18,445 nt of DNA from JAVBPT01 sp031549455 (GCA_031549455.1 JAVBPT010000063.1:1-18445), one strand, 5' to 3'. Numbered from the stretch's first letter, positions 6,294 to 15,383 are shown. Numbers and translations: made by a program. The notes: a model not told the origin generated them from the letters alone.

Positions 6294-7472
6294 ATGAACA
6301 ATTTTGATTTTCACGTTCCGACCCGGATCCTATTTGGAAAGGGTGAGGAAAAGCAGATCGGGCGTTTATTAAAACCATATGCCAAAAAGGTTCTACTTCA
6401 TTATGGAGCAGGGAGCATCAAGGGAAATGGAATATATGACTCGGTTACAGAATCCCTAAAAGCAAGTGGGATTGAATACATAGAACTTTCAGGAGTGATA
6501 CCCAATCCAAGGCTTTCTTTGGTTCTTGAAGGAGTGAAGCTTTGTAAAAAAGAAAATGTAGAACTCATTCTAGCTGTTGGAGGTGGGAGTGTCATTGACT
6601 CGGCAAAAGCGATTGCCATAGGTGTTTATGAGGAGGGGCCGCTTTGGGAAATTTATGAACAGAAAAAAGAGATTGAGAGAGCGCTTCCGGTTGCAACCAT
6701 CTTAACCATTCCGGCGGCGGGAAGTGAATCCAGTAAAAACACAGTGATTACCAATGAGGAGAAAGACCTAAAACTGGGTTATGGAGATCCACATCTCCGT
6801 CCTGTTTTGAGTATTGTCAATCCGGCATTTTTCTTTAGCCTACCGAAGAATCAGATTGCAAATGGAGTGGCAGATATGATGAGTCATATCTTTGAACGCT
6901 ATTTTACGAATACCTTACATACAGACCTGACGGATGGACTTTGTGAATCCACATTAAAGACGATTATGAGAAATGCATTAATCGTAATAGAGAATCAAGA
7001 AGACTATGATGCCTGGGCCGAAATTGGTTTTTCAGGTACCATTGCCCATAACGGTCTTCTTGGCATGGGGAGAGAAGAGGACTGGGCTTGTCATGGAATG
7101 GAGCATGAGCTTTCGGCAATCTATGATATTCCGCACGGGGCAGGTCTTGCAATCTTAACACCTGCTTGGATGCAATATGTTTATAAGGAGAACATGCCGC
7201 TCTTCCACCAATTTGCGAGGCAAGTAATGGGTGTAGAGGGTAGTTGCAGAGAAGAGGAGAAGATGATCACAGAAGCCATCAAACGTCTCAGAGCGTTTTA
7301 TCAAAAAATGGGACTTCCGGGTACATTAAGGGAAATAGGGATTGATGAGACAAACTTTGAATTGATGGCCAAAAAAGCCACCAGTATTCCTCATATGATG
7401 GAGCCAAGAATTGGTGGCCTGAAAAAACTTGACTGGAAGGATATTGTGGAGATTTATAAACTTGCAAAATAG
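6294..7472 (+). CDS. Iron-containing alcohol dehydrogenase (YqhD/butanol dehydrogenase type)
   Basis: 392 aa, starting at the ATG at 6294 after GAGGAGGAG. It is full length for group III Fe-dependent alcohol dehydrogenases. The N-terminal half is a dinucleotide-binding domain with G-G-G-S at 96-99 followed by V-I-D-S-A-K. The C-terminal half is helical and holds the metal site: Asp194 and His198 (in A-D-M-M-S-H), His267 (in C-H-G-M-E-H-E-L) and His281 (in I-P-H-G-A-G-L-A). These match the ligand positions known for E. coli YqhD. The enzyme reduces short- and medium-chain aldehydes to alcohols with NAD(P)H in the cytoplasm, as in butanol or ethanol formation or aldehyde detoxification. It is followed 12 nt later by the DUF1893 gene, probably in one operon. 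Cofactor preference and main substrate are not settled by sequence. Confidence 0.93.
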   Translation: MNNFDFHVPTRILFGKGEEKQIGRLLKPYAKKVLLHYGAGSIKGNGIYDSVTESLKASGIEYIELSGVIPNPRLSLVLEGVKLCKKENVELILAVGGGSVIDSAKAIAIGVYEEGPLWEIYEQKKEIERALPVATILTIPAAGSESSKNTVITNEEKDLKLGYGDPHLRPVLSIVNPAFFFSLPKNQIANGVADMMSHIFERYFTNTLHTDLTDGLCESTLKTIMRNALIVIENQEDYDAWAEIGFSGTIAHNGLLGMGREEDWACHGMEHELSAIYDIPHGAGLAILTPAWMQYVYKENMPLFHQFARQVMGVEGSCREEEKMITEAIKRLRAFYQKMGLPGTLREIGIDETNFELMAKKATSIPHMMEPRIGGLKKLDWKDIVEIYKLAK

Positions 7473-7484
7473 AAAGAGGAGAAA

Positions 7485-7904
7485 ATGTTAGAAGAAGTAA
7501 AAGAAAAGCTAGAAAATGAGGCATATTCTTGCATCGTGCTGAAGGACGGAGAAGTCAAACAGACGGCGATGGGAAAAGGAATTTTACCTTTGCTTAGGAT
7601 CCATATAGACCATTTAGAAGATCTGGAGGGGAGCATCGTAGGAGATAAGGTAATTGGAAAGGCGGCAGCGATGATTCTGCTTTGTTCGAAGGTACGAGGG
7701 GTCTATGCAAAGATGATTAGTAAGGATGCCTTAAAACGACTAGAAGTGGAAAATATAAAAGTGGGGTATAAAACGCTGGTTGAGGAAATTAGAAATGCAA
7801 GCGACACCGATTGTTGTCCCATGGAGAAACTGATGAGGGGTGTTGAGAACGCAGAAGAGGGCGTTGCCAAGCTAAAGCAATTTTTTGAAGGGAAAATGGG
7901 TTAA
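7485..7904 (+). CDS. DUF1893 family protein (cytidine-deaminase-like fold)
   Basis: 139 aa, starting at the ATG at 7485 after AGAGGAG. The family is recognised from S-C-I-V-L-K-D-G-E-V near residue 15, G-K-G-I-L-P-L-L at 30-37 and V-G-D-K-V-I-G-K-A-A-A at 52-62. A D-C-C-P-M-E segment (109-114) resembles the P-C-x-x-C-like end of the deaminase metal site. DUF1893 proteins belong to the deaminase-like fold, but no activity is established for the family as far as I know. It is cytoplasmic, with no signal or membrane segment. Gene spacing puts it in an operon with the alcohol dehydrogenase. No T-tailed terminator follows; a weak 5-bp hairpin (GAACA/TGTTC, 7917-7932) is the only candidate. Confidence 0.85.
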   Translation: MLEEVKEKLENEAYSCIVLKDGEVKQTAMGKGILPLLRIHIDHLEDLEGSIVGDKVIGKAAAMILLCSKVRGVYAKMISKDALKRLEVENIKVGYKTLVEEIRNASDTDCCPMEKLMRGVENAEEGVAKLKQFFEGKMG

Positions 7905-7941
7905 TAAAGGCTAAAAGAACATGACTTTGTTCAACCATGTA

Positions 7942-7954
7942 GGATACAATATCC
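7942..7954. promoter_or_regulatory. Dyad upstream of the defence-cassette promoter
   Basis: GGATA-CAA-TATCC, perfect 5-bp arms, ending 11 bp before the -35 at 7966. It could be an operator for the cassette. No regulator gene is adjacent, so this is tentative. Confidence 0.35.
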
Positions 7955-7965
7955 AATGGGAATTA

Positions 7966-7993
7966 TTGACATTACCTTTAATTGTGGTATTCT
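7966..7993 (+). promoter_or_regulatory. Promoter of the helicase-methylase cassette
   Basis: TTGACA (7966-7971), 16-nt spacer, and TATTCT (7988-7993) with a TG one base upstream (extended -10). A TATAAT at 7993-7998 is 21 nt from the same -35, which is too far for normal use. Transcription from about 8000 gives a leader of about 140 nt. Confidence 0.6.
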
Positions 7994-8026
7994 ATAATAA
8001 TAAGACACTATTTTATATATAGTTTA

Positions 8027-8132
8027 GACCATTTGGAGACGATAACGGTCAATCGGCCGAAAAAAATATTATTGAGTATCTGAGGCTTATTACTGTGACG
8101 CGGATGGGACAGTATTTAGAGATATTGGGGGA
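8027..8132 (+). promoter_or_regulatory. Structured 5' leader of the helicase-methylase cassette
   Basis: The untranslated leader holds several pairing segments: GACC (8027-8030) with GGTC (8047-8050); TATCT (8078-8082 region) with AGATA (8120-8124); and, nested inside, TACTGT (8091-8096) with ACAGTA (8109-8114). The outer stem ends just before the GGGGGA ribosome binding site. I do not recognise a known riboswitch class here. Regulation of translation is possible but unproven. Confidence 0.35.
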
Positions 8133-8140
8133 TTTGAAAA

Positions 8141-11100
8141 ATGCATAATGATTTAACTTTTTTTACAAATGAGCCAGAGCGCAACCTATATGATAGGTTT
8201 AATAAAATACTACAAAGCAATACACAATACTTTGACATTCTTGTTGGTTATTTCAGGACAAGCGGTTTTTTTAAGTTATATTCCGCAATGAAAGATATTG
8301 AAAAGATTCGTATTCTGGTTGGTTTAAATGTGGATCATAAAACTATCGAAATTATCAATGAAGCCGATAATCAATTATCGTTTGAAACGTTATCCAATAA
8401 AGAAGCAAAAGATTCTTTTAGCAATACTGTTGAAAGGGAATTTTCCATATCTGAAGATTCGAGTGATATTGAAAAAGGTGTTATTGCTTTTGTCGATTGG
8501 CTCAAGACGCATAAAATCGAAATGCGTATGTATGTAGAGGCACCTCTTCATGCAAAAGTTTATATTATGCGTAAAAATCAGGAACTTTCGGATTCATATG
8601 GCAGTGTAATCACAGGATCGAGCAACTTCTCACAATCGGGTCTTATAAATAACCTTGAATTTAATGTTGAATTAAAGGATAGTCGTGATGTCGAGTTTGC
8701 TCTTGAACGGTTTGAAGAGTTATGGGCAAAAAGTGTGGATGTTACAGAAACATATATTGATACCATTGAAGAAAAAACATGGTTGAAGAGCAATATAACC
8801 CCATATGAAATTTATATAAAAACCCTTTATGAATATTTTAAAGAAGAGATAAATTCAGATAAAAATACTGCTTTAGATGAATTATTGCCTGATGGATATA
8901 TGAGATTGCAATATCAGCTTGACGCGGTAACGCAGGCAAAAAAAATATTAGAAAGTTTTGGAGGTGTATTCATTTCCGACGTTGTTGGTCTCGGGAAAAC
9001 CTACATATGTGCCTTGCTCGCAAAAACATTAAAAAAAGGGCATAATAAGTTGGTTATCTGCCCTCCGGTTTTAGTCGATTATTGGGACGGAGTGATGAAA
9101 GAATTTGATGTTGTCGCGGATGTTATTTCACTTGGTAAGCTTGATCATTTAACTGCCAATCCTAAAAAGCTTGAACGATATGAATATGTTTTTATTGATG
9201 AAGCTCACCGTTTTAGAAATAGTGACACCGAGGGATATACAAATTTGCACCAAATCTGTAAAGATAAAAAAGTTGTTTTGATCTCAGCGACGCCGATTAA
9301 CAATTATTCAAGTGATATTGAAAATCAGATCTATCTTTTTCAACAAAAGCATAATAGTACGATTATTCCGAATGTAAAGAATCTTGAAGGCTTTTTTGCG
9401 AGTATGAATACTGAATTGGGCAAACAAAAACGCGGAACGGAGGGTTATCGCACTGCTTTAAAGGCTAATTCTGAAAAAATCAGGGATCAGCTTATTCGTC
9501 ATATTATGGTTCGCCGAACCCGCAAAGAGATCATGGAATATTATAAAGACGATCTGGCAAAACAAGGGCTTAAATTTCCGAAATTGGGAGCTCCAGAACA
9601 GATTGTATATACTTTTGATCAGAATACAGATAAAGTTTTTAAAGAAACGATGCAAGCTATAAAAAGTCTTGATTATGCCCGGTATACACCCTTACTTTTC
9701 TTAAAAGACAATAAAAAGTTTGCATCGATGTTAACTGCACAAACGAACATGAGCGGATTCATGAAATCCATTCTGGTTAAAAGATTAGAAAGCAGCTTTT
9801 ATGCTTTTAAAATGACGCTTTCAAGGTTCATTTCGTCTTATGAACAGTTTATTGGAATGGTTAAGTCGGGTGAGGTATATATCAGCAAGAAAGTAAACGT
9901 TTATGAAATGCTTGATAATGGCGATGATGTCGGGTTGATGAAACTGGTGGAAGACGAAAAAATTCAATATTTCACGTCAGATGAATTTACGCCCTTGTTC
10001 CTACCATCTTTGGAACGTGACCTTGCAATATTAAAACGACTGCAAGTAGATTGGATAACAATCTATACCGACCCCAAACTCGAACAGTTTAAAAAAGAAT
10101 TAACTACAAATAGCAAGTTCAAAAATTCAAAAATAATTGTCTTTACAGAGTCAAAAGAAACCGCAAAATATTTAGGTGAAAATTTAAAAGGGATTTATGG
10201 AGATAGACTGATTGTTTTCAGCGGTGAAAGCAGCCAGCACCAAAAGCTTGAAATTGAGTATAGTTTTAATCCAAAGTTTGAAGGAGAAGGCAAAGATAGA
10301 TATGATGTCTTGATTACTACAGATATTCTTGCCGAGGGGATCAACTTGCATTTGTCGAATGTGCTTGTGAATTATGATTTGCCGTGGAATCCGACACGAA
10401 TTATGCAACGCGGCGGTCGTATTAATCGCGTTGGGAGCAAATATGAAAACATTTATATTTTCAACTTTTTCCCGACTTCACAAGCGGATGCTCACTTATC
10501 TTTGAAGGAAAGGATCGTGTCAAAACTTCAATTATTTCATGATACATTGGGAGAGGATTTCAAGTATTTGTCTGATGATGAACAGGTCAGTTCGCATAAG
10601 CTTTATGAAGAGTTAACCCGTAATTTGGATGAGAATGAAGAAAGTATAAATCCGGAGCTTTTCTATCTGAGTGAAATCCGAAGAATCAGAGATGAAAATG
10701 AGTCTTTATTTGAAAGAATCAAACGACTGCCTCTTAAAGCAAAGTCTGGCAAAAAATATGATAATATTGCGGGAAATAGCACAGTTACATTCATTCGGAA
10801 GGGTGCGTTAAAGAAATTTTTTATCGCCACAGATAAAACTGTTGAATTGACATTTATGCAGGCAATCGAATATATAAAAACGGACGTCAAAGAAAAGGTT
10901 TGTCGTATTTGTGAGAACTATTTTGACCATCTTGCGGAAAGCAAAAAGGCTTTTGATTTTGTGTTAACAGAAGAAAAGATAATTACATTTGATAAGCAAG
11001 CGGTAACTGGGAATGATGCAAAGCTTTTAAAAACACTTAAAGCTTTGCTACAAAGCAAGAAGTTTACCGATGAAGAGGAAGAAAATATAAACATAATGAT

Positions 11101-11308
11101 TGCGTTTTGGGAGAATGGCGAGATCTCGAGTGGAGTTACAAAAGGTATTTTGTCAAGCATCAAAAACAGCCCTGATGAGGTATCGGCGTATAACGAGATA
11201 TGTAATCGTCTGCCAGATAGCTACTTTGCTAATCGCAAGGACACAAAATCAAACATTAACTATAGCAGACAAGTTATTTTATCAATGTACCTAGAAAGAG
11301 TGATATGA
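8141..11308 (+). CDS. PLD-nuclease/SNF2-helicase fusion, restriction-type
   Basis: 1055 aa, starting at the ATG at 8141 after GGGGGA. Residues about 10-205 form a phospholipase-D-like nuclease domain with H-A-K at 137-139 and G-S-S-N-F-S-Q-S-G-L near 162. Only one H-x-K motif is present, so an active site would need a dimer. Residues about 250-470 form the SNF2 ATPase first lobe: Walker A G-L-G-K-T (283-287), D-E-A-H (353-356) and S-A-T-P (382-385). Residues about 640-780 form the second lobe, with D-I-L-A-E-G-I-N-L and Q-R-G-G-R-I-N-R (756-763). The C-terminal 270 residues are unassigned. The likely role is to track along DNA and cut unmodified invaders. The methyltransferase gene begins 3 nt after the stop. 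It resembles DISARM DrmD with a fused DrmC-like PLD domain, but that kinship is inferred. Confidence 0.9.
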   Translation: MHNDLTFFTNEPERNLYDRFNKILQSNTQYFDILVGYFRTSGFFKLYSAMKDIEKIRILVGLNVDHKTIEIINEADNQLSFETLSNKEAKDSFSNTVEREFSISEDSSDIEKGVIAFVDWLKTHKIEMRMYVEAPLHAKVYIMRKNQELSDSYGSVITGSSNFSQSGLINNLEFNVELKDSRDVEFALERFEELWAKSVDVTETYIDTIEEKTWLKSNITPYEIYIKTLYEYFKEEINSDKNTALDELLPDGYMRLQYQLDAVTQAKKILESFGGVFISDVVGLGKTYICALLAKTLKKGHNKLVICPPVLVDYWDGVMKEFDVVADVISLGKLDHLTANPKKLERYEYVFIDEAHRFRNSDTEGYTNLHQICKDKKVVLISATPINNYSSDIENQIYLFQQKHNSTIIPNVKNLEGFFASMNTELGKQKRGTEGYRTALKANSEKIRDQLIRHIMVRRTRKEIMEYYKDDLAKQGLKFPKLGAPEQIVYTFDQNTDKVFKETMQAIKSLDYARYTPLLFLKDNKKFASMLTAQTNMSGFMKSILVKRLESSFYAFKMTLSRFISSYEQFIGMVKSGEVYISKKVNVYEMLDNGDDVGLMKLVEDEKIQYFTSDEFTPLFLPSLERDLAILKRLQVDWITIYTDPKLEQFKKELTTNSKFKNSKIIVFTESKETAKYLGENLKGIYGDRLIVFSGESSQHQKLEIEYSFNPKFEGEGKDRYDVLITTDILAEGINLHLSNVLVNYDLPWNPTRIMQRGGRINRVGSKYENIYIFNFFPTSQADAHLSLKERIVSKLQLFHDTLGEDFKYLSDDEQVSSHKLYEELTRNLDENEESINPELFYLSEIRRIRDENESLFERIKRLPLKAKSGKKYDNIAGNSTVTFIRKGALKKFFIATDKTVELTFMQAIEYIKTDVKEKVCRICENYFDHLAESKKAFDFVLTEEKIITFDKQAVTGNDAKLLKTLKALLQSKKFTDEEEENINIMIAFWENGEISSGVTKGILSSIKNSPDEVSAYNEICNRLPDSYFANRKDTKSNINYSRQVILSMYLERVI

Positions 11309-11311
11309 TAA

Positions 11312-14300
11312 ATGAATACTAAGCAGACATTTTTTAAAGAAACGTTTGAAAAACCGTTTACTCTTGATAATTTTGTAAAGTTTAGTAAGGAATTTTTTAA
11401 TAATTTGGAGCTGGTTAATCCGGGAAAATTATTAAACGATTATTGGAACTGGACAGAGTTCAGCTATTATATAAATGGTTACTATCATATCGCAAACTTT
11501 ACCGGGAATGATAAAAATAAAATTGCAATTTTTGCGGTTATGCTTAAGGATCATAAAAATTTGGATCGCGCTAGAAGTATTCAAAGAAATTTTGTAAAAA
11601 AGCTGATGAATTCTGCAAAGATCGACGGAGCTATCGTTGCTTTTTATGCTGAAAATGAGTCCAAATGGCGTATGTCATTTGTTAAATTGGATTATGAATT
11701 TGCTAAGGGCAAAATTACCGAAAAAATAACGCCGGCAAAGAGATATTCATATCTTGTTGGCGAGGGTGAACCCTGCCACACCGCCATGGAACGGTTATAT
11801 CCGATTTTTATGAACGAGGCGACCAATCCAACCATCGAGGAGATTGAAGATGCATTCAGTGTTGAAAAAGTTACAAAAGAGTTTTTTGAAAAGTATAAGG
11901 AAAAGTACTTCCAGCTAAAAGAGCATCTTGAGAAAAATGATGATTTTCTCGCTGAGGCGTACCGTCTTCACTTCACAAGCGAGCAGTTTGCAAAGAAGTT
12001 GATGGGTCAGCTTGCCTTCTTATATTTTATTCAGAAAAAAGGATGGCTTGGTGTTAATGCATTTCCAAGAGAACCAATAACAAAAAAACAGTATAATGAT
12101 GCTTTTTATAAGCTTGGTAAAGCTTCAAAAGAATGCATACCAAAGGTTTTCAAGCAAATTAATGAGGAACAATACCAAATAGTTCCCTCGGCCATTGATG
12201 ATTTATCAAAAGAAGAGCAAGAAATGTTAGCAACATCAATAAAAGGACAGCCTTGGGGGACTGGACCACGTCAATTCATTCGGGATCTATTCAATGTAGC
12301 CAAAAGAAAAAATGCCAATTTTTTTGACGAATATCTTGAACCATTGTTTTATGATGCATTAAACACAAAGCGTGGCGCAAATGGCTATTATCACGGATTA
12401 AAATGTCGTGTTCCGTTCTTAAATGGTGGCTTATTTGAGCCGCTTGACAACTACGACTGGAGTAAAAATAAATTTGACATTCCGAACGAAATGTTTTCAA
12501 ATATTGAAGAAAAAGGTTCGCATGATGCAAACGGTATTTTAGATATTTTTGACCGTTACAATTTCACTATGAATGAAGATGAGCCGTTGGAGAAGGAAGT
12601 TGCGGTTGACCCTGAAATGCTCGGTAAAATATTTGAGAATCTGCTGGATGCTAAAGATAGGAAGTCTACAGGCGCCTTCTATACTCCTCGTGAAATTGTT
12701 CATTATATGTGTCAGGAAAGTCTTGTAAATTACCTGGTAGATGAAACCAAGATTTCATATGATGCGATAAAAGACTTTATTGTTTACGGAGAATTTATGA
12801 AGGACGAGGACACTGCAAGAGAAGCAAAACAGGGTATCAATGAACTTTATATTTCCAAAGAAATCCTTGATCGCGAAAACAACATCAACCGGTTGAAGGA
12901 TTTAGATGATGCTTTAGCAAATATAAAAGTCGCCGATCCGGCTGTGGGTTCTGGTGCTTTTCCTCTTGGTATGATTTCAGAGATCGTACGTGCCAGACGT
13001 AATATTACTGATTATACCGCAATGCTTATGGAGAACAAATTTGTAAAAAACGAAATGTATAAAGCAGAGCGTCATCCATTATCATTAAAGCTACATACAA
13101 TTAAAAACTCAATATTTGCGGTTGATATTGAGCCTTCTGCGGTTGATATTACAAAACTACGTTTATGGCTCTCTCTAATTGTTGAGCAAGAAATAAATGA
13201 GGATAACGATGATGATGGTCTTTATGCGGAAAGTCGCAATCCCAAGCCACTTCCCAACCTTGACTGTAATATTCGTTGCGGAAACAGTTTGGTTGATGAA
13301 CTGGATGGCATTAAACTTATTAATGAAAGTGAATTGCTCGGCAATTTGCAATATCAAACGATGCTGGGTCAAAACCAGTATAAATCTTTATTGGTGCAAC
13401 TATTTGAGGCGCAGGATAAACTGTTTTATGAAAAAAACCACGATGAAAAGGAAACTTTAAAGCGGAAAATACGCGCCATCATTGATCGAGTTGTTATGTT
13501 TAACATTGAAGGCTGCCCTGAGACTGCTCAAAAATATAATCAGACAAAAGGGGATCCTTCGCCACCATATTTTTTATGGCAACTTGAGTTCGCGCGCGTC
13601 TTTTCAAAGAATGGTGGCTTTGATGTTGTAATTGGCAATCCGCCGTATATTGATTCTGAAAACATGGTAAATAACGGCATGGAGGAATTGCGCAATACGA
13701 TTACAAAGAACTATAAGTACACGAAAGGAAACTGGGACATCTATATCGCCTTTTTTGAAAAATCGTTTAACTTGGTTTCTGAAAAAGGAAATCTGTGTTT
13801 TATTACTCCAGACAAATGGATATCTAAGCCTTTTGGGGATGAGTTGAGAAGAAATTTAATTGAAAACATAAGATCAATTCTTGCTGCCGGAAGATCCGTT
13901 TTTGAATCGGCTCTTGTGGATTCTATTATCACCCTAATTTCAAAAAAACCTGATACAAAAATAGCCGTATATGAGATGGAAGATAAAAAAAGTCCGATAA
14001 TACTCAAACGAATTGTAGATAAAAGTGTTCTGGCTGATCCATATCCATTAGATATTGTGTTCTCGAGGTCAATAGATTTTATTGATAGGTTGATCAAAAG
14101 CAATGCCACTTTGGGTTCAAAGTATGTTTGTGAAAATGCATGTGCTACTTCCGATTGTTACAAATTAAAGGATATTTTATATTCTTTGGAAGATATAAAT
14201 GATTTTGATAAGGAAAAGCATTATAAAGTTATTAACACCGGAACAATTGGTAGATTTGTTTCTCGGTGGGGAAACCAACCAATAAAATATTTAAAAGATA

Positions 14301-14797
14301 AATATGATTTCCCCGTGGTGGATAAAAAATTATTTTTAGATCTATTCCCTAATTCATATGGTAAAAAGGCCGGAAAGAAGAAAATAGTAATTAAAGGACT
14401 TACTTTATTAGACGGCAGTCTCGATATTGAAGGCATTATAGTACCAGGAAAATCAACAATGATCATATCTTCTGATCATGTTGATGATTTGAAACTAGTT
14501 AGTTCGATTGTAAATTGTAAATTGATGATTTATTTTATAAAACAAAAATATTCATCTTCAAGTTATAATGGTGGTATTAATTTTACGAAAGATATGATAA
14601 ACGCTTTACCTATGGCTGATATTAGTAATGAATCCAAAATGGCCTTAGTTCGTATTGTGGATCAAATAATAAGCGAAAAGCAAAACGATTTGTCTGCCGA
14701 CACCTCTGCCCTTGAAGTTCAAATAGACCAGATGGTTTATAAATTATACAACTTAACGGAAGAGGAAGTTAGAATTGTTGAGGAAAGCGTGAAATAA
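11312..14797 (+). CDS. Eco57I-type N6-adenine DNA methyltransferase with TaqI-like recognition domain
   Basis: 1161 aa, starting at the ATG at 11312, tightly coupled to the upstream helicase gene. The catalytic core has F-Y-T-P-R-E-I-V (456-463), the SAM-binding motif I D-P-A-V-G-S-G-A-F (from D542) and the adenine-specific motif IV N-P-P-Y (776-779). Residues about 940-1130 look like a TaqI-like C-terminal target-recognition region, so no separate specificity subunit is needed. Residues 1-400 are an extra domain seen in large Eco57I-class enzymes; it contains a beta-rich stretch like a nuclease fold, but I cannot find a convincing D...E-x-K site. The product would mark host DNA at its target so that the PLD-helicase spares it. 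Length and domain order resemble DISARM class 1 DrmMI and, more loosely, BREX PglX; the missing partner genes argue against a complete copy of either system. Confidence 0.9.
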   Translation: MNTKQTFFKETFEKPFTLDNFVKFSKEFFNNLELVNPGKLLNDYWNWTEFSYYINGYYHIANFTGNDKNKIAIFAVMLKDHKNLDRARSIQRNFVKKLMNSAKIDGAIVAFYAENESKWRMSFVKLDYEFAKGKITEKITPAKRYSYLVGEGEPCHTAMERLYPIFMNEATNPTIEEIEDAFSVEKVTKEFFEKYKEKYFQLKEHLEKNDDFLAEAYRLHFTSEQFAKKLMGQLAFLYFIQKKGWLGVNAFPREPITKKQYNDAFYKLGKASKECIPKVFKQINEEQYQIVPSAIDDLSKEEQEMLATSIKGQPWGTGPRQFIRDLFNVAKRKNANFFDEYLEPLFYDALNTKRGANGYYHGLKCRVPFLNGGLFEPLDNYDWSKNKFDIPNEMFSNIEEKGSHDANGILDIFDRYNFTMNEDEPLEKEVAVDPEMLGKIFENLLDAKDRKSTGAFYTPREIVHYMCQESLVNYLVDETKISYDAIKDFIVYGEFMKDEDTAREAKQGINELYISKEILDRENNINRLKDLDDALANIKVADPAVGSGAFPLGMISEIVRARRNITDYTAMLMENKFVKNEMYKAERHPLSLKLHTIKNSIFAVDIEPSAVDITKLRLWLSLIVEQEINEDNDDDGLYAESRNPKPLPNLDCNIRCGNSLVDELDGIKLINESELLGNLQYQTMLGQNQYKSLLVQLFEAQDKLFYEKNHDEKETLKRKIRAIIDRVVMFNIEGCPETAQKYNQTKGDPSPPYFLWQLEFARVFSKNGGFDVVIGNPPYIDSENMVNNGMEELRNTITKNYKYTKGNWDIYIAFFEKSFNLVSEKGNLCFITPDKWISKPFGDELRRNLIENIRSILAAGRSVFESALVDSIITLISKKPDTKIAVYEMEDKKSPIILKRIVDKSVLADPYPLDIVFSRSIDFIDRLIKSNATLGSKYVCENACATSDCYKLKDILYSLEDINDFDKEKHYKVINTGTIGRFVSRWGNQPIKYLKDKYDFPVVDKKLFLDLFPNSYGKKAGKKKIVIKGLTLLDGSLDIEGIIVPGKSTMIISSDHVDDLKLVSSIVNCKLMIYFIKQKYSSSSYNGGINFTKDMINALPMADISNESKMALVRIVDQIISEKQNDLSADTSALEVQIDQMVYKLYNLTEEEVRIVEESVK

Positions 14798-14810
14798 AAA
14801 AGGTGACATA

Positions 14811-14852
14811 ATGCAAACTGGATTTTTACCTTTTGAACCCGCTACTATCTAA
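14811..14852 (+). pseudogene. 13-codon ORF with good ribosome binding site, possible gene remnant
   Basis: AGGTGA (14801-14806) is placed 4 nt before the ATG at 14811. The frame reads 13 codons to TAA. It follows the methylase stop by 13 nt in the same direction, the position expected of a third cassette gene. It may be the start of a gene lost by deletion, or chance. The next 90 bp hold nothing I recognise. Confidence 0.3.
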
Positions 14853-14935
14853 GCTCAATAAAGACTATTTTATGAAGTGATATAATATTAGTTGATAGAT
14901 AAAGGCATAGTTGTAAAATAACATCAAGAAATATG

Positions 14936-15304
14936 GAGGAAAAAAGAAAGTTTACGACAAGGTTTTTAAGAAAGAGGCAGTGAAATTGTCAGATGGTATA
15001 GGAACAAAAAAAGGCAGATCAACTGGGACTAGAATCAATAAAATATTGATGATACGCTTGCTTTTTTGCAAGTCGTCAGAAGAATTAATGAGAAAAGAGA
15101 TATTTCTGTATATACGAGAACGCAAAGAGAAGTTTGCGCTGATGGAAATAGGAGAAGAATGAGCTGAAAATGAGAACTATGTAGTGTAACGGATAGCGTT
15201 GACATTGGAAGTAAAGCATGAAGAAAAGTGCAGTTATAGCAAGGTAAGAAGAGTGATGGAAGAAAATAATCTAATCTTTCCAAAAAGAAAAACTCATATG
15301 AAAT
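14936..15304 (+). pseudogene. Decayed IS3-family transposase
   Basis: From 14947 the frame reads K-V-Y-D-K-V-F-K-K-E-A-V-K-L-S, the typical start of an IS3-family OrfA, just after a GGAGG ribosome binding site but with the start codon lost. After the run of seven A at about 15007 the matching helix-turn-helix continues in another frame (A-D-Q-L-G-L-E-S), which shows a frameshift. Further fragments recall the OrfB N-terminus (Y-I-R-E-R-K-E-K-F, about 15108) and its HTH-like part (Y-S-K-V-R-R-V-M-E-E-N-N-L, about 15232). Stops interrupt it, and the DDE catalytic core is absent. The element is dead. No clear terminal inverted repeats are seen. It marks the right side of the defence cassette as a past insertion site. 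Confidence 0.65.
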
Positions 15305-15352
15305 AACAAAATTGTATGGAGGAACACGGGGATATAATTATGTTGGAATGAG

Positions 15353-15383
15353 AAAATGAATGGAAAGCATTTACATTCATTTT
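15353..15383. promoter_or_regulatory. 10-bp perfect inverted repeat over the protease promoter
   Basis: AAAATGAATG (15353-15362) and CATTCATTTT (15374-15383) with an 11-nt spacer. The right arm begins inside the -35 hexamer. It is a candidate operator; as a terminator it would be unusually AT-rich. Confidence 0.5.

Noticed and set aside
8039..8048. ACGATAACGG, identical to the 5' strand of the c-di-GMP aptamer at 2759-2768, suggesting a second riboswitch before the helicase gene
   Set aside because: The rest of the GEMM-I core (GGCAAAC, GACGCAAAGC, GCCTAA) is absent downstream, so a 10-bp match alone is not enough.
8141..14797. Complete DISARM or BREX system
   Set aside because: Only a PLD-SNF2 protein and a methylase are present; no DUF1998 helicase pair, PglZ phosphatase, BrxC ATPase or Lon-like gene lies within the window.
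7904..14906. 8-bp direct repeat ATAAAGGC at 7904-7911 and 14899-14906, as a target-site duplication around the defence cassette
   Set aside because: Eight AT-rich bases over 7 kb are expected by chance, and no integrase or terminal repeats are present.
14980..15162. 60-codon open frame as a real small gene
   Set aside because: It starts inside, and continues in frame with, the decayed IS3 OrfA sequence and crosses a frameshift, so it is a by-product of decay.
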